Part shown: positions 23,623 through 36,445 of the stretch, piece after piece
Layout of the letters: each line of letters starts with the position of its first letter
Numbering within the stretch: the stretch's first letter is position 1
From: Saposhnikovia divaricata
Taxonomy: Eukaryota > Streptophyta > Magnoliopsida > Apiales > Apiaceae
Assembly (NCBI GenBank): GCA_036435485.1
Contig: CM071598.1
Location: 42,174,501 to 42,238,500, forward strand
Direction of reading: 5' to 3'
Length of the DNA: 64,000 nt
Program-made: the position numbers and the translations under genes
The notes under the pieces: model-generated
What the model was told of the DNA's origin: nothing
What the model saw: only the letters and a program-made list of their open reading frames with translations
The model's database searches: none

Positions 23623-23873
23623 TTTACACGTTCAATTTAATTATTATGTGTTTTATCTTGAATTCTTAGAACTTGATTTGGATGATTTTACAACCTACGT
23701 GAAATTAACAAAATAATCTTTAATTTAGTGATGATTTAACAGTTTTCTCTAATTAAAACTACCAAGAAACAAAAGAGAGATGAAATTGATGTTTTTTTAT
23801 ATTGAAATTCTATTCTACTTAGGAAATCTACTTATATTTGGTTTTGATTATCAGAATAACCTTCTTACACATA
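22967..23873. repeat. CAD upstream segment of copy 3
   Basis: 5' flank and promoter of copy 3, homologous to 47613-48530 and 62609-63520. It includes a (TA)n run at 23586-23617. After the word CCTTCTTACACA at about 23860 the homology stops and an Athila gag fragment follows. Confidence 0.82.
23049..23056 (-). promoter_or_regulatory. TATA box of CAD copy 3
   Basis: Minus-strand TATATAAA, about 83 bp upstream of the ATG at 22966, conserved among copies 2-5. Confidence 0.78.
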
Positions 23874-24060
23874 ATCAGATGGGACAGCTTGCAAGTACTT
23901 TACTTAATAGGCCACAAGGAACTCTTCTTAGCGATACGGAGGCTAATCCAGGCAGAAGGTAAAGCAAAGAACAGGTCAATGCAGTTACTTTGAGATCTGG
24001 AAAAGTCACGAGGGATCCTAAATCAGCAGCTAAGAAAGATGAAGATGTTCAGAATACCAA
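23874..24060 (+). pseudogene. Athila gag linker fragment
   Basis: The plus-strand translation reads MGQLASTLL...GTLLSDTEANPGRR, then a stop, then SKEQVNAVTLRSGKV and PKSAAKKDED. This is the same protein segment as the Athila-like gag linker at about 1850-1650, but not the same copy. It has no LTR or other element part nearby and sits precisely at the edge of a duplicated array unit. Confidence 0.82.
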
Positions 24061-24141
24061 ACACACCCTCTATACATACTGATAGCAGACAAATGCAACG
24101 TTGACATCCTCTTATAAAGGTGGCGCATGTGCATTCTATTA

Positions 24142-24513
24142 GAGCATCTCCAAAAGGGCTTGCTAAGACGCTGCCAAGTCCTATGGCACTCTTGGTTGCT
24201 CACCTATTGGAGAATCATAGTTGCCAACAAGTTGTCAACCAAAGTTGCCAAAAGTTGGCAACTTCCCCATATAGTTAAAATACATATAACTCTCCAAAAA
24301 TGTATTTAACTTTACCCATTTTTATATCTCTCATATTTTTATTATCTCTTCAAATGTTTTTTTTGGGACCACATTAACAACTTTTAAAGTTGCCAACTAT
24401 TGAAGTAGATTTTTAACAGAAATTGCCAACAATGAGATGGAAATAAAAAATTAATATATGTAATGATGTGGTAGAAGTTGACAACAATATTGGCAACCTC
24501 TTTGAAGATGCTC
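24142..24513. mobile_element. PIF/Harbinger (Tourist)-like MITE
   Basis: Terminal inverted repeats GAGCATCTCCAAAAGGG and (complement of the right end) GAGCATCTTCAAAGAGG, with 3-bp target duplication TTA at 24139-24141 and 24514-24516. The length is 372 bp and it is non-coding. Repeated GTTGCCAAC/GTTGGCAAC words lie inside. Confidence 0.82.
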
Positions 24514-24516
24514 TTA

Positions 24517-25954
24517 AAATGATGTAACTGCCTATCTGTCTTGTCTCAAGGAGACTTGGCATCGAACCCCAACCAAAACATTATATATTACCATATTTCT
24601 TATATTGATAATTACATGTTTATATTTTGTTTATATAGTACTTATTAATTTGCATTAATTAATAAAGTAATTAAAAATTTTTGCTTAATACTAAGAATAA
24701 TAAATTTTATGTAAGAAGCATAAAATATAATAATGTACAAGCATTTTTATTATCTTTTTATCAGAAGTAAAAAAATTAATATAAAAGGAGTGTCGTCGAA
24801 TAAAATTGTATACAAACTTATTAATAAAAATATCATAAATATATATATTACAATCATGTACTTAAAGATTGATAAATTTTTTTTATTAGGAATAAAAAAC
24901 TTAGTATCAAACTGAGGGGCGTCGACTAAGCGAATCCAATATAAACTAAACATAATATTCTAATTTTTCAAATATAAAAAGTAAATATGATTATTTTCAT
25001 TTTAGACTAAAACTAGTCGTTAAAGTCGCGCTTCGTGGCGGTGTTACAATATTTTTTTTAAAATTCAATACATTTACGTTATACTATAATATTAATATTA
25101 AATTTTAATAATTAAATAATCTTCTCTATGAATCGATTTCTTATTAGACACGATTCTTTCGATTGAGCCACTCTCTCATTAAAACCAAAATCCCAACTTT
25201 AACATATAATAATTTTTATCCATAAATTTGAACCGTAAAAATAAAAAAAAATTATGACATCAGTATCAAATTCTAATAGTTAATACAATCTTTTCTCGTG
25301 AGCCGTCTTCCCGTAAAAATAAGTTTCCAACCACTCTTATTTGGAAATGAAATTCTAACTTTATTATATAAAGAGTGTAAATTCTAATTTTTATATTCTT
25401 TAAACTTTCTAATATTTATAGAGTTTTAAAAGATGAAAATACATCTTATATTTTCTTTATATTATAGATATTCCTGTATTTGTTTAAAGTTTTCGCATGG
25501 AAATGTCTTTCTGTTATGTTAACATATCAAAAAAAATTAAGTACGAAGACTTTTCGTTATGGAAATAATATTAAATTTATGGATATATTTTTCTAATGCA
25601 AGTATAATTAACTTGTTTAAAAAAGTTAAAATAAAGGATTTCTTGGAAAAAAGATATATAGTTTTAAAAAATCGTATAAGATGTCTCCACCATCCTCGTA
25701 TTCTACTTCCAATAAAACATTTTATTTTATGTATTTTTTATATTTTCAAACATTTTTTATACGATCTTCTCTAATGAACCGATTTCTCGTTAAATACGAT
25801 TATTACTATTGATCCGCTCTTTCGGTAAGAACAAAAACCTAACTTTTACATATATCACTTGTGTGATATTGTTTATCCATAAAATTCAAATCCTATAAAT
25901 AAAATAAAATTTATAACATCAATATGATATTTTAATAGCTAATACAATATTTTA
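24517..25954. other. AT-rich intergenic DNA with degenerate repeats of a unit-boundary motif
   Basis: No gene. The motif that opens each array unit (GCCGTCTTCCCGTTAAACAC near 17698 and 25957) occurs in diverged forms near 25131, 25298 and 25778. At 25013-25042 there is a minus-strand hairpin plus CTAG resembling a Helitron 3' end. Confidence 0.6.
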
Positions 25955-28900
25955 TAGTGAGCCGTCTTCCCGTTAAACACGTTTCGAGCCGCTCTTGTTT
26001 GGGTTCCAAATTCGTACTTCATTACATATTATTGATGATACTTATCATATAAAATAATTTTTTGTCCTTAAAATTAAAACCTAAAAATAGTGTGAATTCC
26101 GATTTTACTTTTTCTATACTTTTTAATATTTATGGAATTTTAAAAAATGAAAATATATCTTATTTTTCTTTGTATAATATAGATACTAATGTATTTATTC
26201 ATGATTCCCACATGAGAATCATTATATTATGTTAACACATCATTTTTTTAAATACGAAGACTTTTCGTTATAAGAATAGTATTAAATTTATGAATTTATT
26301 TTCCTAATGTAAGTTTGTATAACTTGTATATAAAAAAAATTAAATAAATGATTTCTTAGAAAATATATAATTTTAGAAAATTGTCAAAAATGTCACCACC
26401 GTCCTCGTATTCAACTGCCAACAAAGCATTTAATTATACGTCTCATCTATAAATTTGAAGACTTATAATACTTCTATTATAACTTTTAATTGTATCTTTT
26501 TTAATAAATGTGAACTCTTTTTCTCCATAAAATAGAATTGATATACTACTTCCAATATAACTTTTAATTAAATGGCTTACAAACACCTATTTTACTTCCA
26601 ATTGAACTTCTCTATAAATTCGAACTCTTATCCTCTATAAATTCGAACACCTATTCTATTTTCAACAAAATTTTTAATTATATGTTTGTTCTATAAATTC
26701 GAACTCTCCTCCTTTATAAATTCGAACACCTATTCTACTTCTACTTTGTTAAAAGAAATTCTGTTTTCAGTAATTTAAACCCTAAAATTCTAAAATATTA
26801 GAAAAATAGATTGAGAGTATTTAAGAGATGCCACATAATCTTCCCTCATATATTAACAATATAATAAATGGGAAAAGAGTATCTAAAGCACATAATAGAG
26901 AAGTTATCTATTAGTGCGGGTTAAAATATGATAAATTAATTATTATTTGAACAATCCAACCGTACGGATGTTAAATTCATACAAAATTACGTGAATGTAC
27001 AAATTTTAGTGTAATTTAATTATCTGGAACTATAAATTTATAGCAATAAGATTATGATAAATCTGTGTCGTTGAATATATATAGAAAATAGTATTATTAT
27101 AAAAAGTGATGCTCCATTATTTCAAATATAATAAAAATTTATATATAATGTTATTTCGACATAAACTTTTCATTGAAATACAAAATTTAAGGTGTACTAA
27201 TAGAGAACTTCTCTATTGTGTACTTTAGAAACTCCATCCCGTTAACGGATTATATCATATTATATTCAATTATATATTATATCAAAATGTTAATATTAGA
27301 TAAATGACTTGTACCTGCAAAAGTTTCAGACGAAGCACTACCCTTTTTCCAAAGAAGACGAATTTTAGCCTTTAATCCTAATACATGTAGTGTGTTAAAA
27401 AATCGAAAACAACTTATACTCTAAAAAATTAATATGACCATGACGAATGATTAATTAATAAAAAATTATAAATTAATATTATTTTCATGAAATTGTGTAT
27501 TAGAAAAGACCTGCAAGAAAATAGCAAATGATGAACCGATTTATTAAACGAATTTCCATTATATCACAAATCAAGTTTATCTAGTATTTAACCAACTAAG
27601 TAACGAAACAAATAAACGAATAAATAGATTAACGTATATAGCTGTCGAGAAATGTCTGTTCGTGTTTAAAGCGTATATGTTACTTCTGCAAAGTAATTCA
27701 TCATTCTTTTTTTTATTATCTATTTTTAAATAATCGTTTTGATTGTTTTTTAATTTATTGTATGTGTTAGTTATTATGTATAATATTTTAACAAAATTTT
27801 TAAATAAATGATAAAATTAATAACTGACAGCATGTATACATACTGATTTGATGGAAATATTAATTACATGAATAAGCTAATCTTATAATCTAAAGAGCGC
27901 TGAAAGTTATTTGATTTAATATCAACGATTAATTTAAAAAACTATTATTAAGAAATTAATAATAATTGATGTTATAGTCGTATATTACACTCACCAAATA
28001 TCATTATATCGAATTTAGCCACTGACTTGGTGAATTTTGGTTTCCATTCATTCACCCTCTATTTCAAAAGCACCTCTTTTTGCTAGGCACTTTTTCGAAA
28101 GCTTTCTGCAAGAAAAAAAAAAAAATGAGAACGTTAGCTGTGGACTACAGAACAGTATCAAAAAGTAATAGTTATGATCTGGATGGATATAATTAATGAT
28201 CAATCTTTATTAACTATATATATACCCACACGTAACAATTTATATTATTGTAGAAGAAGTAACGTTATATTTTGAATTATAAATTCAAAATATTTAACTA
28301 TATGTCTGTTCTATATTTAATTAACTTATATAAAAAAATATAATTTAAGAAGATCGTACTTTCTATAAAATATTTAATTATATGTCTGTACTATATATTC
28401 AAACACCTATTCTACTTTTAATAGAACTTTTATTTATATGTTTTTTCTATAAATTCAAACTCTTATTCTCTATGAATTCGAGCTCCTATTCTAGTTCCAA
28501 TAGAACTTTTAATCATATGCGTATAAATACTTATTCTACTTCCAATAGAACTTCTAATCATATGTCTTCTCTATACATTCGAATTCTTCTCCTCTATAAA
28601 TTCGAACACCTATTCTATTTCTAATATGTTAAATGATATTTTTCTACTTCTAATAGAACTTTTATTTATTTATTTTTTCTATAAATTCAAATTCTTATTC
28701 TCTATAAATTCGAACCCTTATTCTACTTGCAATAGAACTTTTAATCATATGCATTATAAATACTTATTCTACTTCCAATAGAACTTCTAAACATATGTCT
28801 TACCTATAAATTTGAACTCTTCTCCAATATAAATTCAAACACCTATTCTACTTCTAATATGTTAAGAGATATTTTTACATTTATTAGTGTTTAAAATTCT

Positions 28901-28969
28901 AAAATTCTAGAAAATTAGAAAAATAGATTGAGATGATCTTAGAGTGCCACCTAAGCGCCCGCGTATCCT

Positions 28970-29030
<61 letters not shown>

Positions 29031-29852
29031 TTGAAACTATAATTTCAATATACATGTATTTCTAATTTCTTTGAGTGCCAATTCTCTTTTTGCATTTATT
29101 CGGTATTTTAATATTTGATCTTTATTTAATTATATAATTTCTAACAAAAATATAGTATCTAAATTTTTAGTATTTATGTAATGTATTTATAAAATTATGC
29201 TCTTTCAAATTTTTGCATAAAACTTTTTAATGCTACGCGAAGCGCTGCAAAATTTCCTAGTAAGAAAAAAGTGACATTGAGTAAATAAGAGAATTTAATA
29301 ATATTTAAATAATAAATTGGAGAAATAGTAGGAGTTAGTTCTAAAATTGTTAAAATTTTATTATTTTTGAGATATTTAAGCTATAAAAAATTAAAGAGAT
29401 ATTTCGAAATAGAAAGTGATATAGGCGAAGTATAAATATTTCTAGTATAAATGTAGTCGTGAACATTCTCTCCTCTACACTCTAGAGTAATGCAGTAGTG
29501 AACGATTAAAATTTTACAATTTTATTATTGAATTTAAAATTTAGAAACAGATTCACAAATTATAGAAACTGAGTGACAAACATAATTACATAAAACTGCT
29601 GATGAATGTAGCTTGCTTTGTTCATGAGGTGAATTTAAATTTTAATATTGAAAGCAAAATTCTTCATATTATTTGCAGAAACTGTTTACAGGATTTCAGG
29701 GATATAATCCGAGTCATCTGGTCCTTATTCAGATATTCAAAGACCCGGTGTCTATAAACATAATAAACATGTAACACAAGAACATATGTAAAAATAATAC
29801 ATGTAACACAAGAACATGTATTCAAAACAACGATAAACTCCCCCCAAACACT
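25955..29852. repeat. Array unit downstream segment R2 (3' of CAD copy 4)
   Basis: Near-identical to R1, except for a MITE-like insert at about 26870-27240 and a shorter (TA)n run (28973-29026). It contains no gene. The hairpin/CTAG feature recurs at 29231-29260. Confidence 0.88.
26870..27240. mobile_element. MITE-like inverted-repeat insert in R2
   Basis: The left arm (26881-26917, CTAAAGCACATAATAGAGAA...) and the right arm (27192-27231; complement CTAAAGTACACAATAGAGAA...) form an inverted repeat of about 40 bp around 270 bp of AT-rich DNA. R1 lacks it. R3 keeps only the left arm (about 58308-58340). No clean target duplication was identified. Confidence 0.55.
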
Positions 29853-31591
29853 TCACTTGGTCTTGAATGTGTTTGCAACGTCGATGACAAATCTGTATCG
29901 AACATCAGCCCTCTCAAGTCTCTCAATAGCAGTGTTCACATAATCCATAGAAATAACTTCAACATCAGCTGTTATGTTGTGCTTCGCAGCAAAATCTAGC
30001 ATTTCTTGTGTTTCCTTCAATCCACCAATATTATTGCCAGCAATAATCTTTCTCCCTGTCAAATGCGACTCACAATTTAGTACATAACAAAATGATATTT
30101 CTAAAAAATTTGTTAAACTTATTGATAAGTAAAATAGTTAGGTAAAATGCTTACCGTTAATCAAAGGGAACACCGGCAGCTGATGAGGCTTTACAGGTAT
30201 ACCAAGCAGGACAAGCTTTCCATTAGACTTTAATAGCCCAAGCAATGGAGCAAGAGGGTGATTGGCAGGTACAGTATCAATAATACCATCAAGTGAGCTC
30301 ATTGCGGCCTAGATGAATATATTCCAAGAATGATAATTAGTAATCAAAACTTTGAAACAAATTTAACACAAATATAGACTCGAATGCTAATTTTAAGTCT
30401 TAGTAGACACCTGCATTTGTTTCGAGTCATTACTTAACGTAAAGGAATCAGCACCGAGTTTTTCCAGTGCTTCCTTCTTTTTTTCTTCCACAATATCTAT
30501 AACTGTAACATGTGCACCAAAATCTTTTGCCAACTTAACAGCTACATGGCCAAGCCCGCCTAAGCCTACAACAGCAAGCTTAGTACCTACCAGGCTTGTC
30601 GAGTCCAAAGTATTTCATGGGGCTATAAGTTGTTGTCCCGGCACACAAAAGAGGAGCACCAGAATCCATTGGCAAATTCTCTGGCCAACGTAGAATAAAA
30701 TGCTCATCCGCAACCATAGACTCGGAATACCCTCCGTATGTCATGGTTCCATCAAAATACGGAGCACTGTAAGTATCCACACTCTTTGCACAGTGATTCT
30801 CCATATCGTCCAAGCAACTATCACACGAACGACAAGATCCAACAATGACCCCTACTCCAACCTTATCTCCAACCTTGACTTTTTCCACTTTGCTCCCAAC
30901 CTCAGTTACCACACCAACAATTTCGTGCCTGTGTCAAAAATATTAAAGATATTCATCACTACAACAAATCTGGCTATAGACGACACGTATCAGACAGCAC
31001 CCATGGAAAAAAGTGTTGCCCGAAATGATCAGACAACTGTTATTTTCCAACTCGAAAAAGTATTGTGTAATCCTACATTCACACAATGGGCCAAAACCGT
31101 TGTGTGATAAATCTTACCAGACAACCATTTCTTGACCAGGGGTGTTGTGTAAATGCATAAGTATTTTTAAGATTAGACAAGCCTTAGCAAATAAGTGTTG
31201 TGTGAATGCCTGCAACACAATATACAGGAAAACCGTTGTTGCATTCAGACAAGTGTTTTTAGGTCTGTTGTCTAATTAGAAGTCATACAATATGTTATCC
31301 ATAGTGTTGTGTGAAAGTGAACCAATACACAACATTTTTTCGAAATATTATGTGAATGAAGCATAGACAATACTTAGTAAAAAGTATTGTTAGAATGAGA
31401 CAAGTGGTTTCCAATGTGGTATTGTGTAATGATATTTAACATGATATAATAGGTCAGGATGACATGTCAACTTGACAAAATCACATGTGGCAACATGAAA
31501 AAAACTACAATGTCATTAATGAAATCTAAACAGAAGTGCAAGTTTTGCAAGAGATGGTTTTACAATAAGATGCAGTTTGACATTAACATCA

Positions 31592-31900
31592 CACTAGTAG
31601 AAAACAGGCTTTATACGTCGGTCAAATTGACCTTTTACGTCGGTTAAATGGCGACGTATACAAAGGCGACGTATAAGGTAAAAGTCTTTTACGTCGGTTA
31701 AAAAGGCGACGTATATTATTATATTTTACGTCGGTTCTTCTAAACAACCGACGTATAAGGTCAAAAAAATTAAAAAAATATAAGAACAACCGACGTATAT
31801 TGTTATCTTTTACGTCGGTTCTTCTAAACAACCGACGTATATTGTTATCTTTTACGTCGGTTCTTCTAGACAACCGACGTATAAGGTCCAAAAAAATCAA
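31592..31900 (+). mobile_element. Nested terminus of a second CACTA family (ACGTCGGT repeats)
   Basis: Starts CACTAGTAGAAAACAGGC, then carries about ten ACGTCGG/CCGACGT words in direct and inverted order within 300 bp. This resembles a CACTA terminus with subterminal repeats, of a different family from its host element. A matching right end was not found, so it is truncated or was captured as a fragment. Confidence 0.6.
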
Positions 31901-32221
31901 AAAAAAAATATTTTAGTTCACGTTATTTTTTTTTGAAACTATTTTAGTTCACGTTGTTAATTTGTTATTGTAACTAAAATAACTCAGGACCGAGTCAACT
32001 CAGCCAAAAGGCAACATTGCAGCCAGATGTAACAAAAAGGAATTTACAATAAAAAAAACTTCCAACAAAATATCTTCAATGTCATCCAAAAATACCATCC
32101 ATAATACCACTGCATATGTTCATCCAAAATACTATCCAAACCATTCAAAATAACCGAAAATAGCATCTAAAGTAACTGAAACCAGAGCTTCTACAGAAAA
32201 ACAGCATACAAATTCTTAGTT

Positions 32222-33167
32222 ATTGCCGCTCAACATTTGTTCTGTCATCTCCATCAGGTCATTGTAGTCTGCGAAAGCCATATAGAACTCACATGTAGTG
32301 AACTCGGGATTATGTGTCAAGTCAATCCCTTCATTTCTGAACTGTTTCCCAATTTCATAGACACGGTTGTATCCACCAACAACAAGTAGCTTCAGATAAA
32401 GCTCAGGTGCTATACGCATATTAAGCGGCATGTTTAGTTCATTGTGATGAGTCACAAATGGTCTTGCAGCTGCTCCTCCAACAATCATATTCAATATAGG
32501 TGTTTCAACCTTAACAGCAAAATTTACCAATTAGCCATGAAAAGGAAACAAAGGTAGAGCAATGAAAAAGCTATCCATCAAAGAAACGGTATTGAAATGG
32601 GCAAGCAACATACCTCCCGAAAATCTAGACTGTCAAGGAATCGTCTAATGAATGAAACGGTCTTCGTACGGGTCTCGAATATGGTTCCCACCTCTGGGTT
32701 TACGATCAAATCGAGTTCTCGTTGACGATATCTAGTTTCCTGTCATGGAAGACAAAAGTCAAAAAGAGAGAAAGAGGAGCATGGAGGGAGACAATAGGCA
32801 CACAGGGGTCTGGATTACAAGTGTACCTGATCCTTTAAGACATAAGTTTCAGGGTTTCTGCCACTTCCCGGGATCCATACATCATTTTTCTGTAAAGAAA
32901 TTATAAGTTATGCAGTCATTGAAAAAACCAAAACAGTGAGCCAATCAAGAAATAGCTCTTACCTTCGAACGTCTACTATCAGAACTAGTGGCAGTTTTTT
33001 GCCGTGGCATCATATGCAGGCAACGAGACAGCACTATGAATGATTTTGGGAACAAACTTAACTCCCCCCTTTTGCTTTTACCTGGAAACCCAACAACCAT
33101 AACAATATCTCCACACTTCACACCACCATGGAACGTTGCAAATTCATCTTCCCTCAAATCAGATTCC
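32222..33167 (-). pseudogene. Captured lysyl-tRNA synthetase fragment (four exons)
   Basis: Exons with good splice sites run down the minus strand: 33167-32963 (GDIVMVVGFPGKSKRGELS, from the anticodon-binding OB-fold), 32889-32827 (PGSGRNPETYVLKDQ), 32739-32614 (RYRQRELDLIVNPEV), and 32509 to about 32222 (ELYLKLLVVGGYNRVYEIGK, then FRNEGIDLTHNPEFTTCEFY, class II synthetase motif 2). This is the middle of a class II lysyl-tRNA synthetase, which charges tRNA-Lys. The last exon diverges after MLSG and hits a stop. The N-terminal region and the C-terminal part with motif 3 are absent. Introns are retained, so capture was at DNA level. It lies inside CACTA transposon 1. Confidence 0.9.
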
Positions 33168-33414
33168 CTACAAAGTCGCAAACATACTATAATAATGAGA
33201 TTCCTGCTCATAAAAGTAACATGTATAGCTAATTAAACTGAACAAAATTAGATAATCAAGAATGCCAATATCTGATCTACGTCACAGCATAAATAGTCCT
33301 GATCATATTACAACTATGACAAACTACAATACAAAGGGGGTAATAAAAGACTAGCAAACTCGAGTTCGAGTTCGACACAACAATGCAGGAAGCAAGGGGA
33401 GAGGGCCAGAGATG

Positions 33415-33680
33415 TCATCTTTCATCATCCCTGAAAAAACATTCGAAAATAAAATTAGATTTCGAGTTCGACACAACAATGCAGGAAGCAAGGGTAAAAA
33501 GAGCTCTGAATATTATCGATACTTGTAGGTATCGGAAACTGAGGTGCCCTTTCATATTGATCAGAGAAATTGTCACTCGACGTAGCCAAGAGACCGAGAA
33601 AGTTTGAGTTAAAGTTCTCCCCGTCGGCATCCTTCGTCGGCGTCGTCCCAATTGAACCCCTAATTGTAACCAAAACATTG
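33415..33680 (-). other. Exon-like open segment upstream of the synthetase exons, unidentified
   Basis: Two overlapping frames of 72-87 codons (MVTIRGSIGTTPTKDADGE..., and the one starting MFWLQLGVQLGRRRR) lie between the (GA)n run and the synthetase exons. A (CT)n leader followed by a short first exon would be a typical plant 5' end. I do not recognise the protein, and it may be noncoding. Confidence 0.3.
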
Positions 33681-33747
33681 ATTCAATCCTAAATCAAAGC
33701 TTAAATCCTTAAATCAATTTCTAAATTGAAAGCTTGAAAGAGGGAGG

Positions 33748-33749
<2 letters not shown>

Positions 33750-33824
<75 letters not shown>
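33750..33824. repeat. (GA)n microsatellite
   Basis: About 75 bp of GA dinucleotides inside CACTA transposon 1. On the minus strand it is a (CT)n tract, common in plant 5' leaders. Confidence 0.95.
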
Positions 33825-33829
<5 letters not shown>

Positions 33830-33831
<2 letters not shown>

Positions 33832-35100
33832 TGGAGGGAGAGAAAGAGATAGAATTTGAGACGCAGAGAGGAAAAGAGATAGAATGAAAAAGAGAGGGAT
33901 CTTAATTTTTGTTAAAATTTGGGTAAAGGGGAAGGCGGTAGAAATTGCCGCTCATCAAAATGTGTAGTTGTCTTTTTTTCTTTTTTTTTTTACACAAGTT
34001 TTATAATTATTTAAATTTTGAAAACATTTTTTTTATAAAATTTGTTCATTTTTTATAGTAAAGTGTTATTTACTATAAATTATTTTAAATACATATATAC
34101 AAATTCTTAATTAAAAAACATACAATTTTTAAATTTTTAATTTTAAAATTATTGAAAAATACATTACTTTACAAAAAATACCATTCACTCCATTTCAAAT
34201 ACCAAAAAAATAAATAAACTATTTTTTAAGAATTTTTATCATTTTAATGTAAAATGATTATTTAATTAATAATATACAACATCTACGCCAACACTTTATC
34301 ATGTCTAGGTTAACACAAAGACTCGATGTTGTAATAGGCAAGGTTGAACTATTGTTTATAATATAAATCCTCCAAAAGTACTACTCGCTCTAACTAGTGT
34401 CGTACCGATTGAACATGTTCTATTTTTTAAAATTATTTTTTGACGATCCAACCGCACAGATGATGTTATATACTGATTTTAGTGATATGTAAAAAAAATT
34501 AGAAAAAAATAAATCATTCTTGTATGATATTTTAAAGGTCAACTATTAAAGTACTACTTGATCAAACTAGTATAATTTTGGAATAATATATTTTCTACTT
34601 GGTCAAACTATTATGAAAGGTAATTTAGTAATTATAAGTAAATAGGTGAAAAGGTTAAAAACATTTCCATTTTTACCTTTTTACCAAAATAGGATTAAAG
34701 CAATACTATTCATCACCATCTTCAAGCTTTCATTCCAAGAACATGAAGAACACGAAGAACACAATAATCAATCTCCAATTTCTATATGTTATGGAACTCA
34801 AAATCCAACATATGATATATGAAATTGACCAGAAAAACAAGATCTACAACATAGCATCTTCAGATTTCACAACAAACACTATTTGCCAATTGTTTTATTT
34901 TTAATCCTAATAATTTCGAAAATAAATCGAATTTAAGAAAAAAAATCGAAATCACCTGCACCACATCTGTTGGCAAAAACACGTAGGGTTCGTTGAGAGC
35001 TTCAATTCGACTACAGGAGCGTCAAAATCCGAATTCAATAACGTCTTCGAATTGGACTTTGATCTTCAAGAACAATATTTACCGGAATCTATACTATTAC
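33830..35100. other. AT-rich filler of CACTA transposon 1
   Basis: No gene recognised. The stretch near 34690-35000 is related, in the opposite orientation, to the region of CACTA transposon 2 to the right of its 176-bp array (from about 44880). Confidence 0.6.
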
Positions 35101-36445
35101 AACGTTTTCGTTTTTGTTAAAATCTCGTACAAGCCGCCTTTTTTATTTTTTGATTATTTTTTAACAACACTAACAGGAACGTTTATTAACATCCGTACGG
35201 TTCGATCGTCGAAGAAATCATTCAAAAAAAATATTCAGTTAATCTGGATCGTGCTCGCTACGAGAAGCAGCACCTTTACTACTTTGTTATTAAAATCTCG
35301 TACAACCCGACCATTTTATTTTTTGATTATTTTTTCCCAACACTAAAATGATTGTTTATTAACTTTCGTACGGTTCGATCGTCGAAGAAATCATTCGAAT
35401 AAAATATTCAGTTAATCTGGATCGTACCTCGTTATAGGAACCAACACTTTTACTAGTTGACCGCTAATTTACCTAATCAAAATAATTTATTTTTTTTTTG
35501 AAAATTTTGGAATAACATTTAATAAGATTGATATTGACTCCCGTACAGTTTGATCTTTGAAATTCTATTTCAAAAAAATCGAATCAAGAATCGGGAACGA
35601 GAACTAGTTTAGGGGTTAAAGTCAAATTACTAGTTGACCGCTAATTTACCTAATCAAAATAATTTATTAATTTTTGAAATTTTTGGAATAACATTTAATA
35701 AGATTGATCTTGACTCCCGTACAGTTCGATCTTTGAAATTCTATTTAAAAAAAATCGAATCAAGAATCTGGAACGAGAACTAGTTTAGGGATTAAAGTCA
35801 AATTACTAGTTGACCGCTAATTTACCTAATCAAAATAATTTATTTTTTTTGAAAATTTTGGAATAACATTTAATAAGATTGATCTTGACTCCCATACAGT
35901 TCGATCTTTGAAATTCTATTTTAAAAAAATCGAATCAAGAATCAAGAACGAGACTTAGTTTAGGGGTTAAAGTCAAATTACTAGTTGACCGCTAATTTAC
36001 CTAATCAAAATAATTTATTATTTTTTGAAATTTTTGGAATAACATTTAATAAGATTGATCTTGACTCCCGTACAGTTCGATCTTTGAAATTCTATTTAAA
36101 AAAAATCGAATCAAGAATCGGGAACGAGAACTAGTTTAGGGGTTAAAGTCAAATTACTAGTTGACCGCTAATTTACCTAATCAAAATAATTTATTATTTT
36201 TTCAAATTTTTAGAATAACATTTAATAAGATTGATCTTGACTCCCGTACAATTCGATCTTCGAAATTTTATTTCAAAAAAATCGAATCAAGAATCAGGAA
36301 CGAGAACTAGTTTAGGGGTTAAAGTAAAATTACTAGTTGACCGTTAATTTACCTAATCAAAATAATTTATTATTTTTTGAAATTTTTGGAATAACATTTA
36401 ATAAAATTGATCTTGACTCTCGTACAGTTCAATCTTTTAATAATT
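35100..36445. repeat. 176-bp tandem array in CACTA transposon 1
   Basis: The word CTAGTTGACCGCTAATTTAC recurs at 35453, 35630, 35806, 35981, 36157 and (with one change) 36333, a spacing of 175-177 bp. Two more diverged monomers precede it, with AATCTCGTACAA at about 35120 and 35295. Each monomer has a fixed order of words (ACTAGTTTAGGGG..., TAATAAGATTGATCTTGACT, CGTACAGTTCGATC). Noncoding. Confidence 0.93.
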
